A model generated the notes under the pieces. That model was given only the letters and a program-made list of their open reading frames with translations, had not been told where the DNA came from and did not search any database. The position numbers and the translations under genes were made by a program. From the NCBI GenBank assembly GCA_016215605.1, contig JACRJB010000049.1, positions 1 through 64,000 of the forward strand: 64,000 nt of DNA, written 5' to 3'. Within the stretch, counting starts at the first letter, position 1. Each line of letters starts with the position of its first letter. This document shows, one piece after another, positions 46,001 through 54,912 of the stretch. Origin of the DNA: Rhodopseudomonas palustris (GTDB lineage: Bacteria; Pseudomonadota; Alphaproteobacteria; Rhizobiales; Xanthobacteraceae).

Positions 46001-48166
46001 CGCAAGCCGCTCCGACTCCGCGGTGATCAGCGCCGCCCCGAGATTGTAGTGGTTGACGAGCTGAAACAGCGCGTCGGGCCAGGTCGGGATGCTGGTGGCA
46101 AAATGGCGCGCGATCTCCAGATGCGTCGCGGGCAGATCGGACGGGTCGATCAGGCGATAGGCCGCCTCGCGGACGCGGTCGTGAACGAAGCGGTAGGTGT
46201 CGTCGGTCCGCAGCACCAGTTCGTTGGTCACCAGGTCCTGCAGTCCGTCGTGCACCTCGTCGGTCGACAGGTCGCACAGCCGCCCGAGCGGGCCGGCTTC
46301 GGCGCTCGTTCCGAGACAGGAGAACATTCGGAGAATGGCGCGGGTCCGCGGCGGCAGCCGGTCGAGCTTGCGGCTCATCAGGTCGACGACGTTGTCGGTG
46401 AAGCCCTTGCCCTCGATCAGTTCGACGTTCCAGGTCCACTGCTGGCGCAGCAGGTCGAAGCTGACGAGTTGTTCGTGGAGCAGTGACGAGAAAAACTGGA
46501 TCGCGAAGAACGGATTGCCGCCGGTCTTGCGATGGATCAGCGCCGCCAGCGTCGCCACCTGCTCGGGTTCGCTGCGCAGGACGTCGGCGACCAGCGCGCG
46601 GATGTGGACCTGGCCGAGCGGCGCCAGCCGGATTTCCTCGATGTGCGAGACGGTGCGCCGGATGCTGTCCAGAGTCCGGCTCAGCGGATGGTCGGCGCCG
46701 ACCTCGTTGTCGCGATACGCGCCGATCACCAGCAGGTGGTGGATCTCACCGTCGTCCGCGAGCCGGACCAGGAAGTCCGACGTGGCCTGATCGAGCCATT
46801 GCAGATCGTCGAGGAACAGCACCAGCGGGTGCTCGGGGCGGGCGATGGCGGCGATGAAGCGGCCCAGCACGGCCTGAAACAGGCTGCGGCTTTCCTGCGG
46901 CGGCAGGTTGGGCAGACACGGCTGATCGCCGATCACCAAAGCGAGGTCGGGCACCAGATTGACCATCAGCTCGCCGTGATCGCCGACGGCCGCCTGCAGC
47001 GTGCTTCGCCACTGCGCCAGAGCCTCGCTGTCGAGGCCGAGGATCTGGCGCACCAGCGATTGAAACGCCTGGGCCAGGGTGGCGAACGGAATGTCGCGCT
47101 TGTACTGGTCGAACTTGCCGGCGATGAACCAGCCGTTGCTGGGCGTCAGGCTCTTGCGCAGTTCGTTGACGGCCGACGATTTGCCCGCACCGGAATATCC
47201 GGAGATCAGCACCCATTCGGCCGCGCCGGTCGAGGCCGCGCGATGATACGCCGACACGATCGCGTTGATCTCGACGTCCAGCCCGTAGAGTCTCTCCGGC
47301 ATGCGGACGACGCCGGCATCGTCGTGCGCGGTCAGCCTGACGCGCGCGGTGTGACCGTGGGCTTCCCACGCCGCCAGGCACGCCCGCAGATCGCGTTCGA
47401 CTCCGGCGGCCGTCTGGTATCGGTCGTCGGCGCATTTCTCCAGCAGCCGAAACACCAGCCGTTCGATCGCGGCGGTCGCCGGCCCGGCGGCCGGCAGCGG
47501 ATTGGGTCGCCGCGCAATATGGTGGTGAACCCATTGCGCCGGATTGGTCGCGTGAAACGGCAGGCCGCCCGACGCCAGCATCTGGTACAGGATGATTCCG
47601 AGCACGTAGAGATCGCTACGGCTGTCGACCGAGCGGTTGACCCGCCCGGTCTGCTCGGGGGACATGTAGATCGGTGAGCCCGGCATGGCGTCGTGGACGG
47701 CGAGATCGCGCCGCTCCCGGCGCGAGCGCGACGCTCCGCCGAGGCCGGTCAGCCGGACCTGATCCGCATCGTCGAGCCAGACCGAGTCGGGGTGCAGATG
47801 GCGATGCACCAGCCCGCGCTCGTGGACATGGCCGAGCGCCCGGGCAAGCCCGATCGCCCGGCGCAGCAGGCTCGGCACCGACGCCGGCTGCCCGAGCAAT
47901 TCCGACAGCGGCTTCGCGCCGTGATCCTCGATCAGCAGAGCGGTCCCGCCCGGGGCCGAGACCAGCTCGGACGGACGCACGACCAGTTCCGGATCGAGGT
48001 CGCGGGTGAGCGCGAATTCGAGCTTCAGTCGCTCCAGCGCGCAGGGCTCGCCGGCCGCCGCCATCAGCAGCAGTCGCGACTGCGTCGGGTCGTCGTCGCG
48101 GATTCGATGCAGGCTGAAATCGCCGTTGCGCCTCACGAAATCCAGCGGAGCTGCGATGTGCTTCAC
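43070..48166 (-). CDS. Trifunctional pseudokinase / AAA ATPase / GAF / histidine kinase
   Basis: A 1698-residue signal transducer. Residues 1-270 have a protein-kinase fold, but the catalytic loop reads HRHLHPDSVW (121-130), replacing the HRD aspartate, and the DFG position reads TGLGG; the conserved SPIYMSPEQTGRVNRSVDSR remains. An AAA ATPase follows with P-loop GYSGAGKSSAVNEL (323 onward) and FLDDLQWLDQATSDFLVRLA. A TPR-like helical region of about 600 residues leads to a GAF domain (ICLPLMKRSKLIAV region). Residues about 1465-1698 are the kinase: phospho-histidine in SIAHEINQPLTAI, then NLCMNAIESLA, ADNGLGFDEDRID and GMGMGLSISKSIVEAHGGRL. The start is a GTG at 48166 with ggag upstream. Likely partners are the two regulators directly upstream. 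Confidence 0.92.
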   Translation of the reverse strand: MKHIAAPLDFVRRNGDFSLHRIRDDDPTQSRLLLMAAAGEPCALERLKLEFALTRDLDPELVVRPSELVSAPGGTALLIEDHGAKPLSELLGQPASVPSLLRRAIGLARALGHVHERGLVHRHLHPDSVWLDDADQVRLTGLGGASRSRRERRDLAVHDAMPGSPIYMSPEQTGRVNRSVDSRSDLYVLGIILYQMLASGGLPFHATNPAQWVHHHIARRPNPLPAAGPATAAIERLVFRLLEKCADDRYQTAAGVERDLRACLAAWEAHGHTARVRLTAHDDAGVVRMPERLYGLDVEINAIVSAYHRAASTGAAEWVLISGYSGAGKSSAVNELRKSLTPSNGWFIAGKFDQYKRDIPFATLAQAFQSLVRQILGLDSEALAQWRSTLQAAVGDHGELMVNLVPDLALVIGDQPCLPNLPPQESRSLFQAVLGRFIAAIARPEHPLVLFLDDLQWLDQATSDFLVRLADDGEIHHLLVIGAYRDNEVGADHPLSRTLDSIRRTVSHIEEIRLAPLGQVHIRALVADVLRSEPEQVATLAALIHRKTGGNPFFAIQFFSSLLHEQLVSFDLLRQQWTWNVELIEGKGFTDNVVDLMSRKLDRLPPRTRAILRMFSCLGTSAEAGPLGRLCDLSTDEVHDGLQDLVTNELVLRTDDTYRFVHDRVREAAYRLIDPSDLPATHLEIARHFATSIPTWPDALFQLVNHYNLGAALITAESERLAVARLNREAGRAAMKAIAYGSAQTYLGTALSMLGEDRWQRHADLAFDVEYQLAECDFLTGALTQAEARLQRLASKAPSPNALANLVALQVTLHTANDRSDRAIEACLVYLRDFGIAWPPHPDREEAKAEYRLLTQRLGGRAIDSLIDLPTITDQSRAAPMAVMSAALAPAFFTDLNLVCLLLCRMANISVQHGNCDASALAYAYLGMVIGPCFDDYDAAFRFGDLGLRLVETRGLGHYKARVHLTYGAHVLPWARPLHEAQPFLRRAFEEAVETGDLTYAGFSSCTLITNRLSAGDPLDEVETEASARLALMQRAKFGLIVHIITTQRQLIRALRGDTVTLGSLNSADFDEDAFERQLAANRSLDIAACWFWIRKMQASYFSGDYVAAFAALRKAEPLLWTTVGHHEYSIFQFYVGVISAANADATTPPAPRAELEQRLAAAHRQMAAWAVHNPGNYNGAAALLAAELARLQGRPFEAMQLYQQAVASSRQGRVSQVEATAHELAARFCRQQGFETAYQAHLTKARDCYHRWGAAAKVEQLDREHPDLATSFPAATQMPLSIAESFDLAAIVKTSEAVSSELGVPRLMETLMTLVLEHAGAQRGLLILPQGDDLAIRAEARTGDDGIVVALRDVGASADELPTSIVNLAARTGEAITIDDAQNSPFADDPYIVRTGSRSLLCLPLMKRSKLIAVIFLENDLSPGVFTPLKLSILKLLSSQAAISLKNAFLEEKDALVEALQKSQSELMRMSRLTAIGELVISIAHEINQPLTAIITNADVCLRWLGNEQPSIAEAKNAARRVIENGRRAAEVVQTIRGLAVKSAPKMSPVDVNAIVREILTILQSELRQNNIHLETRLTDADAVVVGNKVQLQQVLLNLCMNAIESLAAIEGRRTLTVASATGEGDTVIVSVADNGLGFDEDRIDQLFEALVTTKPQGMGMGLSISKSIVEAHGGRLWATSVKPHGAGFHFSLPRSP

Positions 48167-48197
48167 GGCAAGGCTCCGATGTTCGAGGGGCGGTCGA

Positions 48198-48584
48198 TCA
48201 ACCGGGATCGCTGGTCGGTGGCGTCAGGGCCTGTTGAATACATTGTACCAGCACTTGCGCCTCGAACGGCTTGCTGAGGAACCCGAGCGCGCCGAGCGCC
48301 AGCGCGCGCGCCTCGATCCGTTCGTCGGGGAACGCCGTGATGAAGATCACCGGCGGCGCGCGGCCTTCGGAGATCAGCCGGGAATACAGGTCGAGCCCGT
48401 TGAGCCCCGCCATCTGAATATCGGTAATCAGACAGGCCGTCGACGAGCTCACGTCGGACTCGACATAGTGCTGCGCGGACGCAAAGCCGCGAGCCGAATA
48501 TCCGAGCGAGCGAACCAGCCCCTCGATGGCGACCCGAACGTTTTCGTCGTCGTCGATCACCGCTATGATCTTGCCGATGGTCAT
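48198..48584 (-). CDS. Single-domain response regulator
   Basis: A 128-residue receiver domain. Acidic pocket IIAVIDDDENVRVA, phospho-acceptor aspartate in CLITDIQMAGLNGLDLYSRL, threonine in VIFITAFPDE and lysine in GFLSKPFEAQ are all present. There is no output domain. The ATG at 48584 is chosen because a gagg sequence lies 9 bases upstream; one at 48593 directly abuts that sequence. It lies 31 bases upstream of the kinase gene and is probably cotranscribed, acting as a phosphate relay or sink. Confidence 0.9.
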   Translation of the reverse strand: MTIGKIIAVIDDDENVRVAIEGLVRSLGYSARGFASAQHYVESDVSSSTACLITDIQMAGLNGLDLYSRLISEGRAPPVIFITAFPDERIEARALALGALGFLSKPFEAQVLVQCIQQALTPPTSDPG

Positions 48585-48672
48585 TTCGGCCATCCTCAAG
48601 GGTGATGCAGCGCGATCCGACGTCACAGAACTTTGCGGCAGGCTCCCCGGCCTTATAAGTCATACGATGGTG

Positions 48673-49305
48673 TTACATCGCGTCGCGCGAGGGACCGGCG
48701 ATCACCTCCGCCATCCGCACCAGGTCGGCGAACGAGCGGGCGCCCATTTTCTTCATCACCCGGCCACGATGGATCTTGACGGTGATCTCGCTCAGCCCGA
48801 GATCGGCGGCGACGTTCTTGTTCATGGCCCCGGCGGAGACCATGTCGAACACCTGCTTCTCCCGCGGCGTCATCGCGGCATAGCGCTGCAACACGTCGTC
48901 GCGCCGGCGGTCGCTCTCGCGTCGCCGCCGGTCGAGCGCCACCGCCGCCGCCGCCGCATCCAGCATTTCCTGTTCGCGAAACGGCTTGGTGAGGAAGTCG
49001 ACCGCCCCCGCCTTCATCCCGCGCACGGTCATCGGCACATCGCCGTAGCCGGTCATGAAGATGACGGGAATGCGAACGTCGAGCTTGGCGAGCATGTCCT
49101 GCAGGTCGAGGCCGCTGGTGCCGGGCAAGCGGACGTCGAGGATCAGGCAATTGGCCTCCGCCGGCACCCCCGCGGCCAGCAGATGCTGCGCCGATTCGAA
49201 CGAAACGACGCGGTTGCCGATCGATCTGAACAGACCGGCGAGCGCTTCTCTGACGCCGGCGTCGTCATCGACCACGACGATCAAAGGGCTGGGTGTTGCG
49301 GTCAT
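48673..49305 (-). CDS. FixJ/NarL-type response regulator
   Basis: A 210-residue two-domain regulator. The receiver has VVVDDDAGVREALAGLFRSI, aspartate in CLILDVRLPGTSGLDLQDML, FMTGYGDVPMTVRGMKAGAV and FLTKPFREQ; the FixJ-like GYGDVP loop is clear. The LuxR-type output domain is MTPREKQVFDMVSAGAMNKN then SEITVKIHRGRVMKKMGARS. It is first in the minus-strand order regulator, receiver, kinase, hydrolase, and divergent from the AraC gene over about 270 bases; it may control the nearby catabolic genes. Confidence 0.93.
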   Translation of the reverse strand: MTATPSPLIVVVDDDAGVREALAGLFRSIGNRVVSFESAQHLLAAGVPAEANCLILDVRLPGTSGLDLQDMLAKLDVRIPVIFMTGYGDVPMTVRGMKAGAVDFLTKPFREQEMLDAAAAAVALDRRRRESDRRRDDVLQRYAAMTPREKQVFDMVSAGAMNKNVAADLGLSEITVKIHRGRVMKKMGARSFADLVRMAEVIAGPSRDAM

Positions 49306-49572
49306 GCTGGTTTACGGCGAACTCGCGTGTGTCGAAGAGTTTATCCGAGCCGGCGGGACGATGCCAGCCGGTCCCGAGTGGCACATCGGCGCGGTTCATG
49401 AGGTGTCGCCGGCGCGGCCGGAAGTAAACCTTGGTGTTATCGACCCGCAACCAATGCAGGAAGCGATCGGCACGTTTGTCCGACTGTCGGAATTCGATGG
49501 CGCGGCGTCTGATGCTGCTGCGATGCGGATCCGTGCTCGCCGGCCGTGTCCATCAACGGGATCTCTCGATCA

Positions 49573-50178
49573 ATGCAGCACGCAACCGACCCCACCGATC
49601 AGGCGAGCACGGCGCGGGCGTTCGTCTCTCTCGCGGAGACCCTGCAGAAGGCGGCGGACGCGGTCCGGCACGATCCGGCCACGGCCTGCTGCTGCATCGA
49701 GCGCGCCGCGGCGCTGTTGCGGGAAGTCCAGGCCCGGCACGCGATGCTGGACGAGCCGCCGGTCCGCGCCAAGCAATCCGGGCTGGCGCGCTGGCAGTTC
49801 AACCGCATCGTTGCGCACATCGACAGTAACATCGACCGCAGCCTGCGCATGAGGGATCTGGCGCAACTGATCGACCTGAGCGCCAGCCATTTCGCCCGCG
49901 CGTTTCGTCAGCGCGCCGGAACGTCGCCGCGCAGCTTCGTGCTGGAGCGCCGGGTGACGCGCGCCAAGATGCTGATGCGGACCACCGACATGCCGCTGTC
50001 GGAAATCGCGCTCGCCTGCGGGCTGAGCGACCAGGCGCATCTGTCCCGGATCTTCCGCCGATCCACCGGCGTCACGCCGAACGCCTGGCGCCGCGACAGG
50101 CGCGATCGCGAGAAGCAGGGGACCGCTGCCGCAGCGCCGGGGATCGCCGGAAGCATCGAGTCGAGACCGGATTTCTGA
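49573..50178 (+). CDS. AraC-family transcriptional regulator
   Basis: A 201-residue protein. The C-terminal AraC HTH domain spans residues about 75-175: RMRDLAQLIDLSASHFARAF, RQRAGTSPRSFVLERRVTRA, MPLSEIALACGLSDQAHLSR and IFRRSTGVTPNAWRR. The N-terminal 70 residues are short and helical with a CCC motif (ATACCCIERAAALLREVQAR), and are not a typical cupin sensor. The ATG at 49573 is used; a GTG at 49546 lacks a ribosome-binding site. Divergent from the response regulator gene, it may add a second control layer to the locus. Confidence 0.88.
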   Translation: MQHATDPTDQASTARAFVSLAETLQKAADAVRHDPATACCCIERAAALLREVQARHAMLDEPPVRAKQSGLARWQFNRIVAHIDSNIDRSLRMRDLAQLIDLSASHFARAFRQRAGTSPRSFVLERRVTRAKMLMRTTDMPLSEIALACGLSDQAHLSRIFRRSTGVTPNAWRRDRRDREKQGTAAAAPGIAGSIESRPDF

Positions 50179-50222
50179 ATTTCCACGACCCTTCACACGT
50201 CCTGCGCTGAATGCGTGAAGCG

Positions 50223-51023
50223 CTACGGGGCGCCGACTTCGTCGATCAGGTCGCGCAGGCTGCCGATCACGCGGTCCGGCGTCACGCCCGCGACCGGCAC
50301 ATGCGCCATTCCGGTGGTGACCAGGAACGAGCGGATGCCCGCGCGTTGTCCCGCCACGATGTCGGTGGCGATCTGGTCGCCGATCATGATGGTCTCGGAT
50401 TTGGCTGTCGCGACCAGCGCCAGCGCCTCTTCGACCATGAACGGCTGCGGCTTGCCGACGACGATCGGTACCGCGGACGGCACGGCGGCGGAGACCGCCG
50501 CGGCGAGCACGCCGACGCACGGCTCGAAGCCGTCGTCGGCCGGCGTCAGCAGGTCCGGATTGGTGACGACGATCGCGGCGCCGTTCAGCGCGGCGCGCAC
50601 CGCGGTGCGCAGCTTGTCGTAGTCGAGCGCGTAGTCGAAGCCGAGCACCACGACCTCCGCGTCGTCGCCGGCCAGCGTGAAGCCGGCGGACTCGATCGCT
50701 TCGAACAGCGGCCGTTCGCCGATCGCGAACACGCGCGTGCCCTTCGGCCAGCGCTGCTGCATCAGGCTCGCGGTCGCCGAGACCGCATTGAACACCTGCG
50801 CGGCCGTGACCGGCACGCCCATGCGCTCCAGCTTGGCGGCGAACTGCGCGGCGGATTTGGTGGCGTTGTTGGTGACGAACGCATAGGGCACGCCGCGCGC
50901 ATGCCACGCCTGGAAGGCCTCGACCGAGTCCGCGATCGGCTGATCGCCGCGATACAGCACGCCGTCGAGATCCGAGATCACGCCGCGGATCGTCGCGGGT
51001 TCAGTTCTGCCGCCCAGTGCCAA
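50223..51023 (-). CDS. HAD-superfamily IIA hydrolase (TIGR01459-like)
   Basis: A 266-residue phosphatase-type protein. HAD motif I is ISDLDGVLYRGDQPIADSVE, motif II FVTNNATKSAAQFAAKLERM, and motif III/IV VGKPQPFMVEEALALV and ETIMIGDQIATDIVAGQRAG. It resembles NagD/4-nitrophenylphosphatase relatives, and the TIGR01459 group. No ATG precedes motif I in frame; a TTG at 51023 with aaggga 9 bases upstream is the best start, while a GTG at 51098 would add 25 poorly conserved residues. Confidence 0.85.
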   Translation of the reverse strand: MALGGRTEPATIRGVISDLDGVLYRGDQPIADSVEAFQAWHARGVPYAFVTNNATKSAAQFAAKLERMGVPVTAAQVFNAVSATASLMQQRWPKGTRVFAIGERPLFEAIESAGFTLAGDDAEVVVLGFDYALDYDKLRTAVRAALNGAAIVVTNPDLLTPADDGFEPCVGVLAAAVSAAVPSAVPIVVGKPQPFMVEEALALVATAKSETIMIGDQIATDIVAGQRAGIRSFLVTTGMAHVPVAGVTPDRVIGSLRDLIDEVGAP

Positions 51024-51379
51024 TGATTCATTCCCTTCGTCGGATGCGGCGCCGACGATAGGGGAAGCCGTCGCGCGACGCCATTTCTGCCCATGCACCG
51101 TTCATGTCCTGCCCGTTGCGAAGGCGTTGTGCGCGCGCGATGAGCCGGCGCGACGGCGCTCGCGGTTAGTCCCTCGGGCGCGTCGCCGGCAGGAGAAGCG
51201 TGAGCAACGGAATCGTGGAGCAGCGGGTATCAGGCATGCTGAGCAATTGGTCTAGGCTTCGCATGGTCCATCACGGGAGATGATGGAACGGCCCGACGTC
51301 TTCGCTCGCAGAGCTGAGGACTGACCTGCGGTGCGGCATTCGGCGTCTCCCAAAATTCACCCGAGGGGGAAGTGGCACG
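51024..51379. other. Divergent intergenic region, no gene seen
   Basis: About 355 bases between the HAD phosphatase and the ABC substrate-binding gene. No reading frame is convincing. It should contain the promoter of the four-gene ABC operon; the substrate-binding gene has ggggaagtggcacg just before its ATG. Confidence 0.45.
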
Positions 51380-52942
51380 ATGATCAATCGCAGAAACTTG
51401 TTGTTGGGCGGCGCCGCGGGTGCGGCGGCGCTGGGATTGGGACGTATCGATCCCGACTTTCTGATGAACTCCGCCTTCGCGGCGGAAGGGCGGACGCTGC
51501 GCTTCCTCGGCGCCGAAGCGCTGAGCGGCAATTGGGACCCGACCACGCACACCAATCTCGGCCAGATCATCACCGAGGGCTTCGTGTTCGGCTATCTGAC
51601 CCGCGCGCCGATGAAGCCGGAGAAGCCCGACGAACTGATCTTCGAACTCGCCGAATCGCTCACCCCGATCGATCCCTTCACCATGGAAGTGAAGCTGCGC
51701 AAGGGCATCAAGTTCCACAACGGCGCGCCGTTCACCTCCGCCGACGTCAAGGCGACCTACGAATACGGCTGTCTGCCGGATCGCCCGGCGCAATGGTATC
51801 CGGGACAAGTCACGGTCGACATCGTCGACGACTTCACCTGCCGCATCAACACGAAGGCGCAGGGCTATCCGGCGACGCTGTTCTACTATCTGTCGTCGTT
51901 CCTGCCGATCCTGTCGGCCAAGGACGTCGCCAACAAGGCGCAGCTCTCGGCGCGGATGAACGGCACCGGCCCGTTCATGTATGTCGAGCAGAAGGGCGAC
52001 ACCACGGTGCTCAAGGCCAATCCGGATTTCTATCTCGGCGCGCCGAAGATCCCGGGCGTCGAATACAAATTCGTCGGCGACACCACGACACGGACGCTGT
52101 CGCTGCTCAACGGCGAGGCCGACATCATCGAGCGGCTCGAGCAGGAGCAGGTCGAGACCATCTCGAAGGACAAGCGCTTCAACATCCACAAGGCGGTCTC
52201 GGTCGAGAACAAATATCTGTTCTTCCGCTGCTCGAAGAAGCCTTTCGACGATCCGCGGATTCGGCTGGCGGCCTGCCATTCGATCGACCGCAAGCAGATC
52301 CTTGAAATCCTCGGCGTTTCCGGCACCGCGTCGAAGGCGCACATCTCGCCGGTCAAGTTCGGCTACACCGACGTCGCCGACTACCCGGAATACGATCCCG
52401 ACAAGGCGCAGAAGCTGCTCGCCGAAGCCGGCTTCCCGAAGGGCGCCGGCCTGCCAGAGCTGACCTACTACACGTCGGTCGGGTTCTATCCGAAGACCAA
52501 GGAATACGCCGAGCTGATCACCGGCATGCTGCAGGAGCAGGGCTTCAAGGTGAACCTGCAGACGCTCGAAGTCGCGGCCTGGGGCAACCTGCTGTACGAC
52601 AAGCCCGGCGGCGGCGAAGGCAACATGATCGATTGCGGCTGGTGCACCGGTTCGCCGGAGCCGGATCTGGTGCTGCGCACCCACTTCCACTCGTCCTCGA
52701 AGCGCATCACCGGCATCGTCGATCCGGAGATCGACGCGGTACTCGACAAGGAGCGCAACGCGCCGACGATCGAGGAACGCAAGAAGGTGCTGCAGACCGA
52801 GACGCTGCCGACCATCGCCAAGAAGGCGCCGGCGCTGGCGCTGTTCACCTCGGTGTTCATCCACGCCTACAGCAAGAAGCTGGAGGGGCTCTACATCTAC
52901 CCGAACGGTCAGCAGGACATGACGAAGGCGACGCTGGCCTGA
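51380..52942 (+). CDS. Peptide/opine-type ABC substrate-binding protein
   Basis: A 520-residue periplasmic family 5 binding protein. The N-terminus MINRRNLLLGGAAGAAALGL is a twin-arginine-type signal. The SBP_bac_5 core is clear: LSGNWDPTTHTNLGQIITEG, LTPIDPFTMEVKLRKGIKFH, GAPFTSADVKATYEY and ACHSIDRKQILEILGVSGTA. Family members bind oligopeptides, dipeptides, opines, nickel or glutathione; the ligand here is unknown. It heads an operon with two permeases and a fused ATPase. Confidence 0.93.
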   Translation: MINRRNLLLGGAAGAAALGLGRIDPDFLMNSAFAAEGRTLRFLGAEALSGNWDPTTHTNLGQIITEGFVFGYLTRAPMKPEKPDELIFELAESLTPIDPFTMEVKLRKGIKFHNGAPFTSADVKATYEYGCLPDRPAQWYPGQVTVDIVDDFTCRINTKAQGYPATLFYYLSSFLPILSAKDVANKAQLSARMNGTGPFMYVEQKGDTTVLKANPDFYLGAPKIPGVEYKFVGDTTTRTLSLLNGEADIIERLEQEQVETISKDKRFNIHKAVSVENKYLFFRCSKKPFDDPRIRLAACHSIDRKQILEILGVSGTASKAHISPVKFGYTDVADYPEYDPDKAQKLLAEAGFPKGAGLPELTYYTSVGFYPKTKEYAELITGMLQEQGFKVNLQTLEVAAWGNLLYDKPGGGEGNMIDCGWCTGSPEPDLVLRTHFHSSSKRITGIVDPEIDAVLDKERNAPTIEERKKVLQTETLPTIAKKAPALALFTSVFIHAYSKKLEGLYIYPNGQQDMTKATLA

Positions 52943-53015
52943 TTTGGCGCCGCGCAGCGGACCGGGGGGCATCCCGGTCCGCTGCGCATTTTCCAACGAC
53001 CCGCAGGACGCCGCG

Positions 53016-53996
53016 ATGTTGATCCTCGAATTTCTCGTCAAACGGATCCTGCAGGGCTTCCTGATCATCGGCATCACCTCGTTCATCATCTTCACGCTGC
53101 TGCGCGTGGTGCCGGGCGATCCGGTGCGGCTGATCGTCGGCGGCATGGCGCCGCCCGACGTGGTCGAGAAGGTCGCCACCAAGATGGGGCTGCGCGACCC
53201 GATCGTCGTGCAATACGGCCGCTACATGGTCGGGCTGCTGCAGGGCGATCTCGGCCAGTCCTATCTGCGGCCGCGCAGCGGCATGGTGGCGGCCGGCGGC
53301 CAGTATGTCGACCCGACCAAATCCGACATGGCGCCGGTCACCGACCTGATCCTCGAGCGGCTGCCGGTCACGCTGCAGCTCGGCGGCGTCGCATTGGTGT
53401 TCGCGCTGCTGATCTCGTTCCCGGTCGGGATCGCCGGCGGGCTGCGGCAGAACGGCTGGCCGAACACGCTGGCTTTCGCGGTGCAGTCGCTGTTCGTGTC
53501 GATCCCGAATTTCTGGCTGGCGATCGTGCTGATCCTGTTCCTGTCGGTGAAGCTCAACTGGCTGCCGGCGCTCGGCTATCAGGGCTTCTCCTACGTCATC
53601 CTGCCGGCGCTGGTGCTGTCGGTCGAGATCGCGCCGTTCATCATTCGCACGCTGACGACTTCGTTCGGCGAGGTGATGCAGGCGCCGTTCATCGACGAGG
53701 CGCGCGTCCGCGGCCTGTCGCGGCGGCGGATCGTCTATGCGCATGCGCTGCGCAACGCCGCAGTGCCGCTGGTCAATCTGCTCGGCATCCAGCTCTCGAC
53801 CCTGATCGGCGGCGTGCTGGTGATCGAATACATTTTCGACTATCCGGGGCTCGGCAATCTCACCGTGGTCTCGGTGGTCGGTCGCGACTTCCCGGTGATC
53901 CAGGGCATCGCGATCACCACCAGCGCGGTGTTCGTGTTCATCAACATCATCGTCGATCTGGTCGCCTATCTGATCGATCCGCGCGTGGAGCTGTGA
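53016..53996 (+). CDS. ABC transporter permease (DppB type)
   Basis: A 326-residue inner-membrane permease starting MLILEFLVKRILQGFLIIGI, with six membrane helices. The EAA loop is the segment APFIDEARVRGLSRRRIVYA, and PGDPVRLIVGG near residue 30 is typical of DppB/OppB. The ATG at 53016 is preferred; the upstream frame is not protein-like. It lies 73 bases after the binding-protein gene and its stop is 1 base from the next start. Confidence 0.93.
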   Translation: MLILEFLVKRILQGFLIIGITSFIIFTLLRVVPGDPVRLIVGGMAPPDVVEKVATKMGLRDPIVVQYGRYMVGLLQGDLGQSYLRPRSGMVAAGGQYVDPTKSDMAPVTDLILERLPVTLQLGGVALVFALLISFPVGIAGGLRQNGWPNTLAFAVQSLFVSIPNFWLAIVLILFLSVKLNWLPALGYQGFSYVILPALVLSVEIAPFIIRTLTTSFGEVMQAPFIDEARVRGLSRRRIVYAHALRNAAVPLVNLLGIQLSTLIGGVLVIEYIFDYPGLGNLTVVSVVGRDFPVIQGIAITTSAVFVFINIIVDLVAYLIDPRVEL

Positions 53997-53997
53997 C

Positions 53998-54912
53998 ATG
54001 ACGCTGGCTTCGACCGTCGCCATCGCGCCCGACCCCGCCAGCGCGACGCAGTCGGTCAATCGCCGCATCCTCGGCGCGGCCTGGGGGATGACCAGCTTCC
54101 GGATCGGGCTGTTCGTGTTCATCGCGCTGCTGCTGGCGTCGGCGATCTATCCGGAAATCTCGTCGATGAGCGCCACCAAGATGGTGGTGAAGGACAAGTT
54201 TCTGCCGCCGCTGTTCATCGGCGACAAATGGAGCTGGGGCCATCCGCTCGGCACCGACCAGCTCGGCCGCGACATGCTGCTGCGCTGCCTGATCGGCCTG
54301 CGCTATTCGCTGATGATCGGCATCATCACGGTCGTGCTGATCTTCATCATCGGCTGCGGGCTCGGCCTGTTCGCCGGCTTCAAGGGCAAATGGTGGGACA
54401 CCATCATCATGCGGATTACCGACGCACAATTGTCGGTGCCGATGATCATCCTGGCGATCACCATCCTCGGCGTCTCGCGCCCGACGGTGCCGACCATCAT
54501 CATCGTGCTGGCGCTGTCGGGCTGGCCGCTCTACGCCCGCGTCGCGCGCAGCGCCGCGGTCACCGAGCGCGGGCTCGAATACGTCCGGGGACTACGCGTG
54601 CTCGGTGCCGGCGACTGGCGCATCCTGCTGCTGTTCGCCGCGCCCAACATCCTGCCGCCGATCGCCTTCGTCGCGGTGCTCGACGTCGCGCGGATGATGA
54701 TCTTCGAGGCGATCCTCGGCTTTCTCGGCCTCGGCATCCAGCCGCCGACGCCGAGCTTCGGCAGCATCATCGCGGATTCCCGCAAGTACCTGATCAACGC
54801 CTGGTGGATCGCCACCAGCCCCGGTGTGTTCCTCGCCGTTGCGCTGACCTCGATCAACCTGATGGGCGCGGCGCTGGAGAAGGCCCGCAACCGCGTCTAT
54901 GGAGGTCTGTGA
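53998..54912 (+). CDS. ABC transporter permease (DppC type)
   Basis: A 304-residue permease with six membrane helices, partner of the DppB-type protein. The DppC motif GHPLGTDQLGRDMLLRCLIG and the EAA loop ARSAAVTERGLEYVRGLRVL are intact, as is LGFLGLGIQPPTPSFGSIIA. It starts 1 base after the preceding stop and its own stop overlaps the ATPase start by one base. Confidence 0.94.
   Translation: MTLASTVAIAPDPASATQSVNRRILGAAWGMTSFRIGLFVFIALLLASAIYPEISSMSATKMVVKDKFLPPLFIGDKWSWGHPLGTDQLGRDMLLRCLIGLRYSLMIGIITVVLIFIIGCGLGLFAGFKGKWWDTIIMRITDAQLSVPMIILAITILGVSRPTVPTIIIVLALSGWPLYARVARSAAVTERGLEYVRGLRVLGAGDWRILLLFAAPNILPPIAFVAVLDVARMMIFEAILGFLGLGIQPPTPSFGSIIADSRKYLINAWWIATSPGVFLAVALTSINLMGAALEKARNRVYGGL

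Noticed and set aside
43055..46486. 1143-codon plus-strand frame opposite the sensor kinase
   Set aside because: No domain or start signal was seen; the Arg/Gln/His bias marks it as antisense to the real gene.
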